This document shows positions 23,223 through 35,240 of a stretch of DNA of 64,000 bases, in pieces; the stretch's first letter is position 1; each line of letters opens with the position of its first letter. The notes beneath the pieces are model-generated. The model was not told where the DNA came from. It saw only the letters and a list, made by a program, of their open reading frames with translations, and did no database searches. Both the position numbers and the translations under genes were made by a program. This DNA is from Cylicocyclus nassatus (lineage: Eukaryota > Nematoda > Chromadorea > Rhabditida > Strongylidae): the NCBI GenBank assembly GCA_958299035.1, contig CATQJL010000305.1:37337733-37401732 (forward strand). The letters are read 5' to 3'.

Positions 23223-25044
23223 TCAGTGGAAGGCAGCTTTCTTGCAGACGTAAGCTCGCATATTTGTAGTGCAAGCAATATCATTCCAGCGTTGGTAGGC
23301 ATTGTCCTTAGCAGGATCCTTGCCTATGTAATCACTATGGGTCTGTAAAGAACTCACTTTTCAGAGACAACCTCAAAAGTACTCGCTGGAAAGCTCACTT
23401 GACCACAGTGCTCCAGTCCTTTATAGTTATCCGGCTGCCCAGCAGCCCATGCGGTGTAGTTTACCGGAGTACCGTCTGTCCACGTCCACTTTGTATCTTG
23501 GGGATAATTAGCTTGTCTTAGGCCAATCCATGTAAGTTCATTGTCGTTTTTGTACTCTGTGCCGGATTTAGAGAGATCTACAAGCTCCTGCATTAACATC
23601 TAAAGAATTTAAAAAAGTCTGAGTTACCAGCAACAAAGACGTTTTCCTCAGCACTGTGGATGGATGCTAGGTGACCATCGTTAGCGACGCATACGGTTTC
23701 AGCTTCATCAAATGTAGCGTAAAGGAAGTACTATAATATAATTTACCAGCTATTACGTACAACGTTACCAATTTACAGTCATGCTCATTTTTGCAGTCAC
23801 TTTGTGTAATTACACAAGTTCCAATGAATTGGTGGAGCAAGCCGGTGGTCAAGCCATTATCATTAATAATTGTGAAAAAAGTAACAGCAAAGTGACACAA
23901 AAAATACTACTGTAAAAAGGGGACCACACTTGAAGACCATTATATGCCGGTCCAATTTCGAAAAGTAGTGCAGTCACTCAAAGAAACTGCTGAAAAGAGT
24001 TTATGAATCAATTACCCTGTAGCAAGAGTCGGTCTTCTGGAAATAATACCAACTATCTTGACAGTGCCCGGGTTGCACTGAAATAGTAAATTAAAAAGCT
24101 TGAGGCCCATTTACCCATGCCTTGCTTACCTGGAGGTGGTGGACATGAGGGATTTGCTGGGCAAGCTGGGCAAGTTGGAGCGGGAATGTCGGAAGTAAAT
24201 GCGCAGACGTACGGATGCGTGGAGGCACAGTTCACAGAAATCCAAGTTCCATTGAGTGCTTCTACCGCACATTGAGAAGTCAAGTCTGGTTGACCTGGGT
24301 AAGGCTTCATTACTATAGAAATCAAGCATTTGCATTTTTGTTTTCGAAAATGGTATTGCTGGGGCTACTAATATTGGTTTCATCAACTTGAAAAATTCCA
24401 AAACATAACAAAGTGCAAAAAAGCTTGCATTTTTAGTATACTTTGCTGAAATCTGGATCCGCTACCACATCATTGAATCAATCGAGAATTATGCCCTTAT
24501 GAAAAATATCGACTTGAATCTTTGAGTAATAAGCCAAGCCTGCTTTATACAGTTTGAGACCATGGAAAATTAGGAAAATGTAAACTGATTGAGAACTCGT
24601 GAAAACGAACAACTTACCTGTTCCCCAGTTTGTAAACGTAGCATTATAGCCATCAATCCAGGTCCAGTCCTTGCTCACCATTCGATTGTAGCCGATGTAA
24701 AATAAGTTGGGTAGATTTTGAGATGTAGCCGTTTCTGAATGAGAACTTTCACTTATTCTCTGCGCCCTTCCCTTGAGTCTGTCGCACCTGCTAACATTGC
24801 ATTTTCAAAGCCATTTTTGACAGAAACTAAATGTCCTCCTAGAGCTATACACGATTCTTCGGCCATGTAAAATGGTTGTCGATCCATGACAAACTTGTAG
24901 CATCTGGAATAGTCTTTTGAATTAAACTTTATTTCAAAATATCAGCTAACTAATTGACCTTCCAAATTCCGGGTGAGATATGGTCCCCACTGGGCAATTT
25001 GCACCTACCACGGGTAAAATAAGGACGAAGAGCAGCACGAGCAT
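23223..25044 (-). CDS. Secreted protein with two C-type lectin domains (lectin gene 2)
   Basis: Eight exons on the minus strand: 25044-24959, 24903-24788, 24734-24618, 24294-24130, 24077-24016, 23730-23628, 23577-23399 and 23342-23223. They join in phase to give 315 aa. Signal peptide MLVLLFVLILPVVGA is followed by NCP. Domain 1 contains FVMDRQPFYMAEESC and ASTHPYVCAF. The linker is Pro/Cys-rich (PTCPACPANPSCPPPP). Domain 2 contains WTDGTPVNYTAWAAGQPDN, then RWND and YVCKKAAFH. Having both QPD and WND keeps the pattern expected for a calcium-dependent, galactose-type binding site. That makes it the member of the array most likely to bind sugar in the classical way. The last four exons have the same lengths as in the other three paralogues. 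Confidence 0.9.
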
Positions 25045-26507
25045 TGCGTACAACAGCCGAGAGCTCTTATCAGTTCAACGAAAAGTTGTGCTTCCTGCTT
25101 GTCCAACGGTGTTTCAGTGGGATTTGTATATTATGGAACTAGGTGTTAGGTGAAACCTTTGGACCACCGCAAAAGTTTGTCTGCAAGTTGGCACCACGAG
25201 CACTTCCGATTGAGACCATTTGTTGAACACGGAGCTGTAGACTGGACCAGAGTCGTTTCATCAAAACCTCTGCTTAGCTATCTTTTAGTACCATCCAAAC
25301 TCCTACAGGAAACAAAGAACCCAATTTTCGTCGAAAAAATACAATAATGTATAAAAATGATATTGTTATGGTGTCACATGTGCTATAGACTATGCTCTTT
25401 AGAATTTGCAACGCTGACAAAATCATTTGGTAAATGAGGCTACAGTACTCACGACTACAGATTTTACAAACTTCCAGTTGTAGATCTGATACTTTCTACT
25501 GAGCGGTATGTGTGAAAAATATCATGCAAAAAGTATGTTTGTTTGTTCACTGGCACCGATATCTGCCATCTTTTTGGCTATTAGATGGACTCACTTTGAT
25601 ATCAGAAAGGCATATTACAGATTTTGGCACAAATAGCACTCCGATGATCGCAGTTCGTATGATTCCCCTGAAACTCCATTTTGAATTCCGAATTCAGGCT
25701 CATTATTTCCACCATGCAACATAGATAAAATAGCCTTGAGTTAAGGCACTTGGCGACACACATCATTGTATTCATTCTAATTATTCTTTAGCAATTCTGC
25801 TGCTTTTTCTCCAATTCTCCTTTCTCAAGTTTTTTCACATTTTTTTGTTCACATGCGTATGAATAAGAATCAAATTCTTTCTCAAGGCACCTCAGAATGT
25901 ATGTTTGCTTAAGCAGGTGATTTGCCAAATCGGCAACCGTCTTTGTTCATTGATGAAATCACCTTTCCAGGGCTCCACAAGATCACTTTCCGAAAATGCA
26001 GGAATCGAAGTCCTCCTTGATTCTTGCAAAATATTACGCAGTCTCCTTTGACCCTAAACTCTTAACGTAAAAAAAACCTTATTAACAACGAAACCTCGAC
26101 TAAAGAAACATATCCTAAATTGCGTTTTTTTCGGCCACAAAAACTGTATCGCCGTTGCTTTTCGTCCCAAATCTATATCCAGCTTGCTCGTAAGCCATTT
26201 GTGCCGAGCCTTGCACCATCTTAGCGAATTATAGCTTCAGCGATATAGCAAAGGTGAAAATAAGATCTAAACTGCAAAATAATATTATACTTGGGGTTTA
26301 GCTCTTATGTGATAATAACGTTCAGTCAACAAAAATTCATTTGTTTTCCCCGGTGCTAGTTTAACTAAATATTGTCACAGATTCATTTTACTCGAACTGC
26401 GATGAACGTTCTGGTCAGCTAGCTTGAAGTGAGGATTACATACAATGCTATACAATTATATCAAAATTTTATCGAACGATCACAATTTGCAATCATGAAG
26501 TGAATGC
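25045..26507. other. Intergenic between lectin genes 2 and 3
   Basis: No exon found. At about 26080-26200 lies a diverged copy of the sequence at 31380-31520 (GCTTTTCGTCCCAAA, ATATCCAGCTTGCT and GTGCCGAGCC in the same order), indicating a dispersed repeat. Confidence 0.5.
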
Positions 26508-29500
26508 TCAATTTAGAGCCGGCTGCTTGCATACATAGGCTCGCATCGTTTCTGCGCACTGCACGTCATTCCATCTCCTAAAATCTGCATCTCCGGCGGG
26601 ATTTCTGTTCAGCGAGTCGGTGTACATCTGCAAGAAAACGCTATTGATTGTGGATGTTGTTCAAACAAAGATCTTTACCTGTGCGCAGTTTTGGAGTCCA
26701 GTAATATCCTCTGGCTTTCCTTTTGCCCAATTGAGGTAATCAAGAGCTGATCCATCGCTCCAAGCCCATGTTGCATTTGGCGGATAATTTGGCTTCCTCA
26801 AACCAATCCAGGTCAGCTGCTTCTCGTTTTTGTACTCAATGCCCATATGCGTCAAACCTACGAATTTTTTGGTACTACCTTATCAGCTAATTCATTTTCC
26901 TACTTGAAATGAAAGTATTTTCTTCTTCACTATGAATAGAGACCAAGTGTCCACCAGTAGATGTGCAGACCGTTTCTGCTTGGTCGAACGCAGCATTCAA
27001 GAAATGCTTTAATAAGAACTTATGCTGAAAATACTACCTATTTGAAGAACAGTTCTCACTTTGTAACAGCTATTTGTTTTTGAGTAGTACGTCCATTCCG
27101 AGGGGCAATGCGAAGGAACAGCTGAAATGTCTCTCATGAACTGGGCTTTTCACACATAGAAAAAAAAGAAAAGTTAAAAATCACTTTCATCAGAATTAGT
27201 TGCGGATCGAGGAACGGGTAGCAAAATTTTGAAACTTACATATTTACACAATTGTTTAATTGTAAAGCCATAAATATATTAGGTTGTCCCGAAAGTTTTG
27301 TCGGTTTTTTTCATCGCTCACCAAACCCCACAGAACACCAATCCATGGACGGCCCAGGTGTCATTCTATTCATTTTTGTATCCTCTTTCTTACAGCTAAA
27401 TTTGTTCCCTGATCTACCCCGTCTTTACGATGTTATTGCCAGGACTTTTTGAGCACCTCAGCAGTAGTGCCAAAACTTTCCTGAATTTTCAAAAACTTTA
27501 TCTTGATATTTTCGATGAGCGCTGGTGACTCTTATGTAGGGCAAACCTTTGGCTACGTTGTACCTATTTTAGATTACGTGGGCCACGTTTATAATGTCCG
27601 TAATAATTATTTATTTGAGAAAAACCGCGGCTCTTGAACTCGTTTTATCAAGTAAAATTACCGAAAATTCCAAAAAGCTGATTTTTGAAGCAAATCAAAC
27701 TTGGTTATGTTGCATAAATAATGTTAAATAACAAACAAGTTTGAATTCGCAAAAACTCAAAAGCTTTCATGCTTTTGCTGCAATTACGCGTTTCATGACT
27801 TTGCTTAAAACCAAGGACTCCTGAGAAATAATTTTTTGAAGTTAAAATCAGCAGACTAGGAGAATCTAAAAATATGAACTTGTAGCCCGAGAGTTGCTCT
27901 ATTTAACCCATACTTAGTCTTTTTCGAAGCTTTGTAATGAAATTTTTGAAAATTAGCTCAACTTTGAGCAGATAAAATTGACAGGTGAAGATTTTTGGCA
28001 ATTATCGAAAAAAGCTTACAAGATTATGGTATGTAGGTGTACCCATAAGAAAGAGAAGGAAAAGCTGCATCGAATGCACGTTGAAACTCACTCAAATCTT
28101 CATTGTGCGTGGTTTTACAGTGGTTTGAAAAAACCGACAAAACTTTCGGGACAACCTAATATATATATTTACCCATTTGTTCAATTATAAGGCGATAAAT
28201 GTTATGTAAAGCATCACAAATTTTTTTCATTTTTTGGCTATCCAAGGCAAAAATTACAAGAGGCTGAGCTTTTGTGTCACCCTCTCCCCAACTTTCCACT
28301 GAAACTCTCGTCCGAACTGCCTTTTGGAAACTAGGTAAGAAACACCCCAAAACGGTCCTTTCACCCGATGCAAAGCTCAAATTCGGGTTCTAAGTGTTGA
28401 AAAGTCTTAAAACATGCAGATGGGTGGAAATGCAAAATTTGCCGGGGCACTTTAACTGGGTCTAATGGGAAGTAAAGTGTCTGTATGATCTACAATCGCC
28501 GGTACATATTGTACGAACGTCTAGCTTAGTTAGCTACTGTCAAATATAATGCTTGTTACTAGATTAAATAGTAATTTTGCAAACATCTTACGAGGTGCCG
28601 TAGGACACGGTTGTGGAGTCGGAGGAGTTGGGCAAGTGGATACAGGTGGATCGGTAGAAGCTTGTGCACAGACGTAAGAGTATGCAGTTGAGCAGGATAC
28701 CGTAATCCAGCTTCCATCTGTCGAATTTTCAGCTGCGCATTGTGCATTGACTTTAGGCTCTCCTAAAGGCACACGAAGCTTAAAGAAGTTCATCGTGAAC
28801 TAACTCAAGCCATGTTGCTTACCCGGAGCCCATCTAGTGTAGTTTACAGAGTTTCCATCTGTCCACGACCATTGGTCCTTCATGAGACGATTCAGCCCCG
28901 TATAAAATGGTCCCTTGATGCCTTGCTGCATAGCATACTCTGAACCGAGAGACTTAAATTTGGTAAAGCAGTCTAGAAGGAAACCCACTCACGAGATAAC
29001 CAGGTATTTTCAGATGAGCTGTAGATGGAGATTAGATGACTACTGGTCTCTTGGCAGCTTTCTTCGGCCATGTAGAAGGCTTGCTTGGCGGTAACAAATT
29101 TGTAGCATCTATCAAAGAAAAATTTCTGTTTAAAGGACTTGATCATACTTGTTCTATATTTGTCGCATTTCTAGTGTTCGTAAATGTCTCGACTTTGATG
29201 AATAGTCTAGCATCTAAGGCATTGAATTCAGCAAAATAACGAATTATTGGGATTGGGTATGTTCCTGTTTTTTGCATTTCTGCATAAAGATTCCACTTCA
29301 GGAAACTAAAGATGATGTTAATAAATTTGCTTTGAGATTTGCAAACGCTACCATGCAACTTCGATGCTTACAATCACTAGTCACATTAATACAACCATAT
29401 TTAGATGGCATTTTCTATCATCACTACTTTTTTCAAGCTGAAAATATCTACCTAATTCACTTACCTGTTGTTTTGTTGCTGGTATATATAACCAAAAGGA

Positions 29501-29550
29501 CATGTTGCCAAAGTCAGAGGCAAGACGTAGAAAAGCAGCTGCCACCGCAT
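26508..29550 (-). CDS. Secreted protein with two C-type lectin domains (lectin gene 3)
   Basis: Eight exons on the minus strand: 29550-29465, 29108-28993, 28939-28823, 28762-28592, 27121-27060, 27006-26904, 26857-26679 and 26627-26508, giving 317 aa in phase. Signal peptide MRWQLLFYVLPLTLA is followed by TCP. For exon 3 the acceptor CGGTTCAG at 28940 was chosen because it keeps frame and aligns with the paralogues. Domain 1 has CYKFVTAKQAFYMAEESC and AYSYVCA. Domain 2 has WSDGSALDYLNWAKGKPED, then RWND and YVCKQPALN. The specificity position is KPE, unlike the QPD or EPN of its neighbours. Intron 4 is 1,470 bp and contains a mariner-ended element at 27279-28159. Confidence 0.9.
27279..28159. 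mobile_element. Mariner-ended non-autonomous element in lectin gene 3 intron 4
   Basis: Terminal inverted repeats of 32 bp start TTAGGTTGTCCCGAAAGTTT (27279-27310 and 28128-28159) and are flanked by TA, the duplication expected for the Tc1/mariner superfamily. The 881 bp interior shows no transposase motif on either strand. The sequences just outside (27240-27276 and 28161-28200) are themselves similar in direct orientation, so the insertion may sit in or have accompanied a small tandem duplication. Confidence 0.85.
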
Positions 29551-29656
29551 ACTTTCTGCGCTTTTCTTATCAAAACGTAACATGGATGATTACATAATCC
29601 ACTTATAATTTAGCGCTCGGATTTTCGAGAAGCATTGAAGTGAAGCTTTGATAATA

Positions 29657-30337
29657 TTAGGTGGGTCCGAAAGTTATGTTGTTTCATTTTCAAAAATTTG
29701 TATCTTCGCAAAGTTTGAACGGATTTGCTTGCTTTTAGTTTCGCTAGAAAGAATAAGTCTTTCGCTTTTGAAAGCTATTTAGCGGAGCTTCTGTTTCACA
29801 TGGGTGCGGAGATAAAAATGGAAAACTAAGACCATGTAAGCTTTGATTATTTTGAGTTAGGTCACCAAAAATCGGGAATACTGCAGAAAAATCAGAAATC
29901 GTCTACATATGTTTTTTGGCCTACCCTTCGCAACTTTGAAAAATTTGTGCTGTTTGGACTTCTCTGTGAGAAGTTATGAATATCGAATTTACTATGGAAA
30001 ACGCCAAAATTAATTAATTTGTCAGTTTTCGCGAAAATCATAAGTTCTCTACCATAGACGTCCAAACAGCACTCTTTACAGTTGCGAAGGGTAGGCCAAA
30101 AAACATATGTACTAAAGATTTCAGGTTTTTTGCAGCGTTCCAGATTTTTGGTGACCTAACTTAAACTGGTCAAAGCTTATATGGTCTTAGTTTTCCATTT
30201 TTATCTCTGCATTCAGTGTGAAACCGAGGCTATCCAAAACAGCGCTTGAAAGTGAAAGACTTTTTCTTAACAAAATTAAAAGCAAGCAAATCCAAAATTT
30301 TTGAAAATGAAACAACAGAACTTCCGGACCCACCTAA
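29657..30337. mobile_element. 681 bp fully palindromic mariner-ended MITE
   Basis: The ends TTAGGTGGGTCCGAAAGTTA and, on the other side, CTTCCGGACCCACCTAA are flanked by TA (29655-29656 and 30338-30339). The self-complementarity goes almost to the centre, for example GTTTTTTGGCCTACCCTTCG at about 29911 against CGAAGGGTAGGCCAAAAAAC at about 30088. It lies about 105 bp upstream of the start codon of lectin gene 3, within its likely promoter. Confidence 0.85.
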
Positions 30338-30339
30338 TA

Positions 30340-31258
30340 CATGTGCACACATTCTGTACACTCAATGAGGTCAGAATCAAGTTCGACATCCTGATGAAGA
30401 GAAGCGGCAATAGGCAGAATTTTTTAGAAATTGTGGGATTTTTGAAAAATCAAACTACTTGAAAATTCTGTACTGAAGAGCATAGCAGTTTTGTGACAAG
30501 TTTTGCTTTTATGATGAGAAGAAAAGACTTAACTTCAAAGCTACACAATAAAATCACTTTTTATAGTTATGATATTTTCATAAACCATTTCTAGGATTTA
30601 TTAGTCGACCAAATGCTAAGCATTGCAAAAAATGATCACCTCATACATCAATTCAATGAACTTTCATAGATTGAAAGGGCTTGACTTTCTATTCCTCATT
30701 ATATAATGTCTAAAGAATTGTTCATTCATGCAATCCGTACAGATGTTATTTTCCTGAAGAAAAAACAAAGATCCTTTTATCTTAGGGGCGGAAGACAAAA
30801 TGCATTTTTGAACACAGAAGCGTTCGTGCAAGTGGGTATCTGTATTCCATTCGAAACTTAAGTCAATTTTCCGTGGAAAGAGTATGACAAAAATTTACCC
30901 GATTGTGACCTATCACATTCTTCCTTGTCGCTATGCTTCGAAAAAAATCAGATATTTCATTTACTAGTTTCTCTGTTGGTTTATTCCATTTGCCTATTCA
31001 GTTCAAAGATGTGCCTCATAATAGCGAACAACGCGTTAAGCTTGAGGGCACAAACATTTGTTAGTTACAGGACTTTGCTAGATTGAGGTCGAAAATGTAG
31101 CTATGGCTCACGCAAGATTTTATGAGGCCCCAAACAGTTAATTAACCTCCGTACCTTTCGAAGTAGCTTCAGGTGATTGGAAGCTAACATCTGATAGCAG
31201 AAAAGCCTTCAAATACAAAGAAAATTGAAAGGCTTGATGTGTAAGCAATGGTCGCAAT
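30340..31258. other. No gene recognised
   Basis: AT-rich sequence without exons or clear repeats. Confidence 0.4.
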
Positions 31259-31519
31259 CAGGGCTCGGCACGAGGTGGCTAGATGAAAATGCAAAAAACG
31301 AAGTCCCCCTTGACTTTTGGGTATTTTTACGAAGTTCCCTTTGACCCCCCACCATATTCCCTAAAAATCCTCCAAAAAAAGAAACGTCGACTAAAAAAAA
31401 ACGTCGCCAAATCGCCAATTTTGCGTGTGTCTTCGGTCACAAAAACGAAACCCCCTTTGCTTTTCGTCCCAAAAACGATATCCAGCTTGCTTGTAAGCCA
31501 CCTCGTGCCGAGCCCTGGT
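31259..31519. repeat. Short foldback element with CAGGGCTCGGCACGAGG ends
   Basis: The 22 bp ends CAGGGCTCGGCACGAGGTGG and their complement (31497-31519) face each other, and GGTCGCAAT lies on both outer sides. Part of the interior recurs in diverged form at 26080-26200. No coding capacity. Confidence 0.7.
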
Positions 31520-31706
31520 CGCAATTCAAGCGATCCCTTCACAACCATGCAGAGCCCTATTTTAGGCTTTGATCATACATTGCCAGTAATACCCGCATTA
31601 ACGGTGTTACCAGTGTTACCCGCTACTCGTGTCCTGTGTTACTCGTGCTATTCTTGCTACTAGAATAAGACTGCATTGGTGATTATTTCACTATTCGACA
31701 GCAATA

Positions 31707-33447
31707 TTAGGTCATTCAGAAAGTTTTTTTTTCGCTTTTTGCGCCTTAGATATTAGTGCCATGTTCTAAGAGAGGGCTAAGAGGCTGACAGGGGTTGCCA
31801 TATATGGATCTGTAGAGAAAGTCTTCCAGTTTCTAAAAATCCCACCGAAGTTGCAGAAAACGCTTCGTAGGGAAGTTTACGCGGCTATAAATTCGACGTA
31901 TGAGAACGCGATTTTCGAATAATTGCATTCTCTAAGCTCAAAGGTGAAGGCAGTTAAGGAAGCCATCATTGTGCGCAATGCATTTGTGCCACTTGCCATG
32001 TCTTTCTAAGGTTGGTTAAAGTCTGCTTCAAAAAGTTCAGATTTAGAGAAGTGAATGCTAATGATTTGTAATGCTCTGGAAGGTGTTACTGCCTTCTCAG
32101 CGAGCATCTCAGAGGGTTCTCTGAAGCAAATTCAAATATAGTTCCATAAAATTATCAGCAGGCCCTGAAGTGTCATATAGCCCCATTAGAATCTACCTTT
32201 GCTAAAATTGAAATATCTAAAACCGTCAGTGACGTACACCTAACAAACTGACACACTCTCCGAATGGGGGCGCGTTGACTCTGCTTTTGTTGTTCATAAT
32301 TTGATAGAAATCCTTTTTTGGACTAGGTTAATAATTACAGCAAAAGATTGGCCAAGTACGGCTACAAGAAGCGACAATGTGCTACATCATTTGAAACAAA
32401 CGTTGAAAGCATGGCCATGAACAATCAATCATTAGAAAGTTGATTGTACACAAAATTAAAGTAGTCCTGCTGGTCTTGCACGCTATAAATTTGCTGAGAT
32501 GTGGATGTACTCATGAGGGAAGGATACCTGGTCGACGTGGGGTTTTCGTATGAAATGTACAGCAGCTTAAAGTGCATGAAGCGCTGATTCCAAATCTGCT
32601 TTCCTCGTCTGCAAAGCGCTTCTGGGAGGGGAGTTCTGGGAATTTTTTGTGGTAAGAATTCAATGATTTGGCTACGGTTAAAACAGGTTTTGAGATCTTT
32701 TCGGCGCTCAAAAGGAGTAATGACTGACATGAGTTAATAAGATTGAAGGTAATTATTGCACAGAACGCTCTGGTAATGATTGTGGCATTGTTCGAGCTGA
32801 CGTGCGCAGTTCTGAATGATTTTATTGTAGCCGCGCGTTCAAATTTTTGCTTCAAGAAATTCTCATAACCTTTTTTCCAGAAGCGCTTTGCAGATAAGGA
32901 AAGCAGATTCGAAATCAGCGTATTAATCTCTATAAGACAGTATACAATTCGTATTGAAATGCCACTTCGACCAAATATCCTTCCCTTGTCAGAGCAGAGT
33001 ATTATGCTATCTCTCGAAGACCGTTTGTCAAAATTTTAAAACTGGCACGTATAACCTATGAGAGGTGCCATCGGGCCCGTGACGGCGCCAAACCACATGT
33101 AAGGAAAGTTGGCTCTCACAAAAAGGGCCGATTTCGCGCCGAGGTTCCTGTTTTATTTTCACACTCTTAGACCTTCCCCTATCAATCAACAATTTTCTAA
33201 TTTCTCGATGCCTATTAAGAAATAATAGGACCCAATAAAATTTAGCTAGTCAAAAATGTCTTTTTAGGCTTTACTGATTTCTCTGAGAGTATTTCGCAAG
33301 AAAAAGCACAAGAGCACTACGTGAATGTTAACAGAAATTTGATGAACATAATGAAATTTTTTTGGTGAAAAAAAGTTGGTTCCGGAAAAAGTTGCTCTCT
33401 TTCAAACTTGAGGGTGCAAAAACGAAAAAACTTTCAGTATGGCCTAA
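31707..33447. mobile_element. 1.74 kb mariner-ended element without transposase
   Basis: The left end TTAGGTCATTCAGAAAGTTT and the right end AACTTTCAGTATGGCCTAA are imperfect inverted repeats flanked by TA (31705-31706 and 33448-33449). The interior contains a second palindrome at 32517-32990. A degenerate reading around 31790-31990 could be transposase debris, but no DDD motif is visible. Confidence 0.6.
32517..32990. repeat. Inverted repeat family GCTGATTCCAAAT, copy 2
   Basis: GAGGGAAGGATACCTGGTCG with GAAGCGCTGATTCCAAATCT on the left is mirrored on the right by AATCAGCGT and GACCAAATATCCTTCCCTTG. Same core as 13650-14103. It is nested inside 31707-33447. Confidence 0.65.
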
Positions 33448-33599
33448 TAAAAATCGTGACGCTGGTAACGCTAATAACACGAGTGACACGAATAACGCTC
33501 ATCGGTAACATTAGTAACATGAGTAACCCTAGTAACACTAGTAACACGAGTAACACGGGTAACACTGGTGACACTGTAATGTATAATCAAAGCCATATG

Positions 33600-35240
33600 A
33601 CAGGCTGACCGAGGTACAATAACAAGAAAGCTTTTCTGCTAATCTATAAACACGTCTCTATCGTACCAGCATCAAAATATCATAACTTATAATAACGGGC
33701 TAAGGGTTGTTTACGTTTGTCTGTCTGTCTGTCTGTGTGAATCTGTCTGTCACGAAATTCGTAGAGCGTGTTCCAGCCAACGTCCTGAGCCCAAATTTTG
33801 CATAGCGCACGCTGTCAGCATGAAAGTTCACTATACAAAAGCATGAGCGGATCCGTTGAGTGGATCCATTGGAAATTGCGCGTCAAACGGATCCACTTAA
33901 CTTCTGGCCAGCAAATTTGGGACCGTAGTACTAGTTTTTGTAGATTTAAGGATATATTTGACAAGCTAATGTGCAAGCCAAGGGCGTTAGCCTAAAAAAG
34001 TAACGAAAAGTCTACTACTCTACGAAAATAGAACCAAAAAGCATTCGCTGTGTAAACGGTCAATTTTTCAAGATTTTACCTGATCATTTGATAATATTTT
34101 TGCACAGAAATGTAGCCCGCTATGTTTATTGTCCTTACGGCGACTACCAAGCCATAAAAATTCCAAAAACCTTTTCGAATTTGCGACTAAAACTTGGAAC
34201 TTTTAAAGATTCTTAGCGAATCTATCATAACTGCTCTCTCTCAGCTTCTTCCAGCCGCACCTCTCCGTCCTTTGCTTTAAGATCCTCAAATTTTGTATAG
34301 CGTTTTGCTATCTGAGCTCTTTGAGGATTTGCCCCCCCCCTCCCAACTCTTCCCGGGGCCATGTTTTCCACAGTGAGTGCTCCCCCCCAATCTGCCTTAG
34401 AACCTCCATCCCCCCCCCCCCCCCAAAAATTCTGAGACTACTCATCTCTTTCCGAAATCAAGATAGCAAGAAAATTTAAGTTGACTCCTTGAGAATATTT
34501 AGCCAACATTCTAAATCTAAAATTTTCCAAACTCAAACGCTACCTCTTTTTCTTGACAAAATAATTTTCCTTGGAAGCGTCATTCCTCTTTCAGTTCAAG
34601 AAGATTTACTGTTAAATCTTTCGTTTGCATTTCATAAAGACTTTTCAAGTCCGGCATCCTTGCAATTCATCTGTAGTTGCTCCAAATTCGACTCAATTTT
34701 TAGGTCATCTTATCATTCTATAATAAAGAATGGCAAGGTTTTGCACTTACATGTTGACAAGTTGCAGACTGAGGCGAGTGATTGCGGAGGGTGCGGAGGG
34801 TGCAGATTGTCTACAAGGCTAGCGTGTTTTCGTAGGGGTACAGGGGGTGATAAATATCGACTCTTTTCGAGGAAGGCGTCCAAAAGGGGTGCGGTTCTTA
34901 AGTGCAAAAAGGCTATAGTTGGGAAGGGGCCGACACTCTCGTAAGGTTGCTAACAGTACCCCCCCCCCCCTCTCTTTCGCAACTTTCAACTCTCTGTTGT
35001 ATGATTGATTGACTTCGTGTGCTAGTTATCGGTTGGTTCTTTGCCTTTACTTCGTGCCAGACTCTCTTTTATAGGGTTACTGGGTGGTTCTTACTTCGTC
35101 ATGACTTCGTGTCAGTCTCTGTTCTGTATCGTAGTTATCATCATTGAGAATGATCACGACCATCTTATACATTCTGTAGTGATTCGTCAACGTTTTCCTT
35201 CCTGTTCATTGAAAATCAGTGATACTGATGCACACCTTTG
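33600..35240. other. Unassigned, with homopolymer C tracts
   Basis: Contains a TCTG microsatellite near 33717-33735 and poly-C runs at about 34330, 34410-34424 and 34962-34972. A 151-codon open frame (34489-34944, plus) has no motif and is bounded by such tracts. I do not call it a gene. Confidence 0.4.

Larger units (their letters stand above)
31563..33592. repeat. Foldback structure with inverted GTAACAC minisatellite arms
   Basis: The left arm (31563-31670) reads GGCTTTGATCATACATT followed by a degenerate GTGTTACC/GTGTTACTC array. The right arm (33460-33592) is the reverse: a GTAACACTAGTAACACGA array followed by AATGTATAATCAAAGCC. Between them lies the mariner-ended element 31707-33447. 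It is unclear whether one element was inserted in the other or the whole is a single composite. A related arrangement is at about 62160-62490. Confidence 0.65.

Noticed and set aside
28973..28992. A 20 nt intron in lectin gene 3 using the acceptor TTCTAG at 28973
   Set aside because: It stays in frame but is too short to be spliced. The acceptor at 28940 gives a 53 nt intron and aligns better with the paralogues.
34489..34944. 151-codon open frame
   Set aside because: No recognisable motif, no splice context, flanked by homopolymer tracts. Not enough evidence for a gene.
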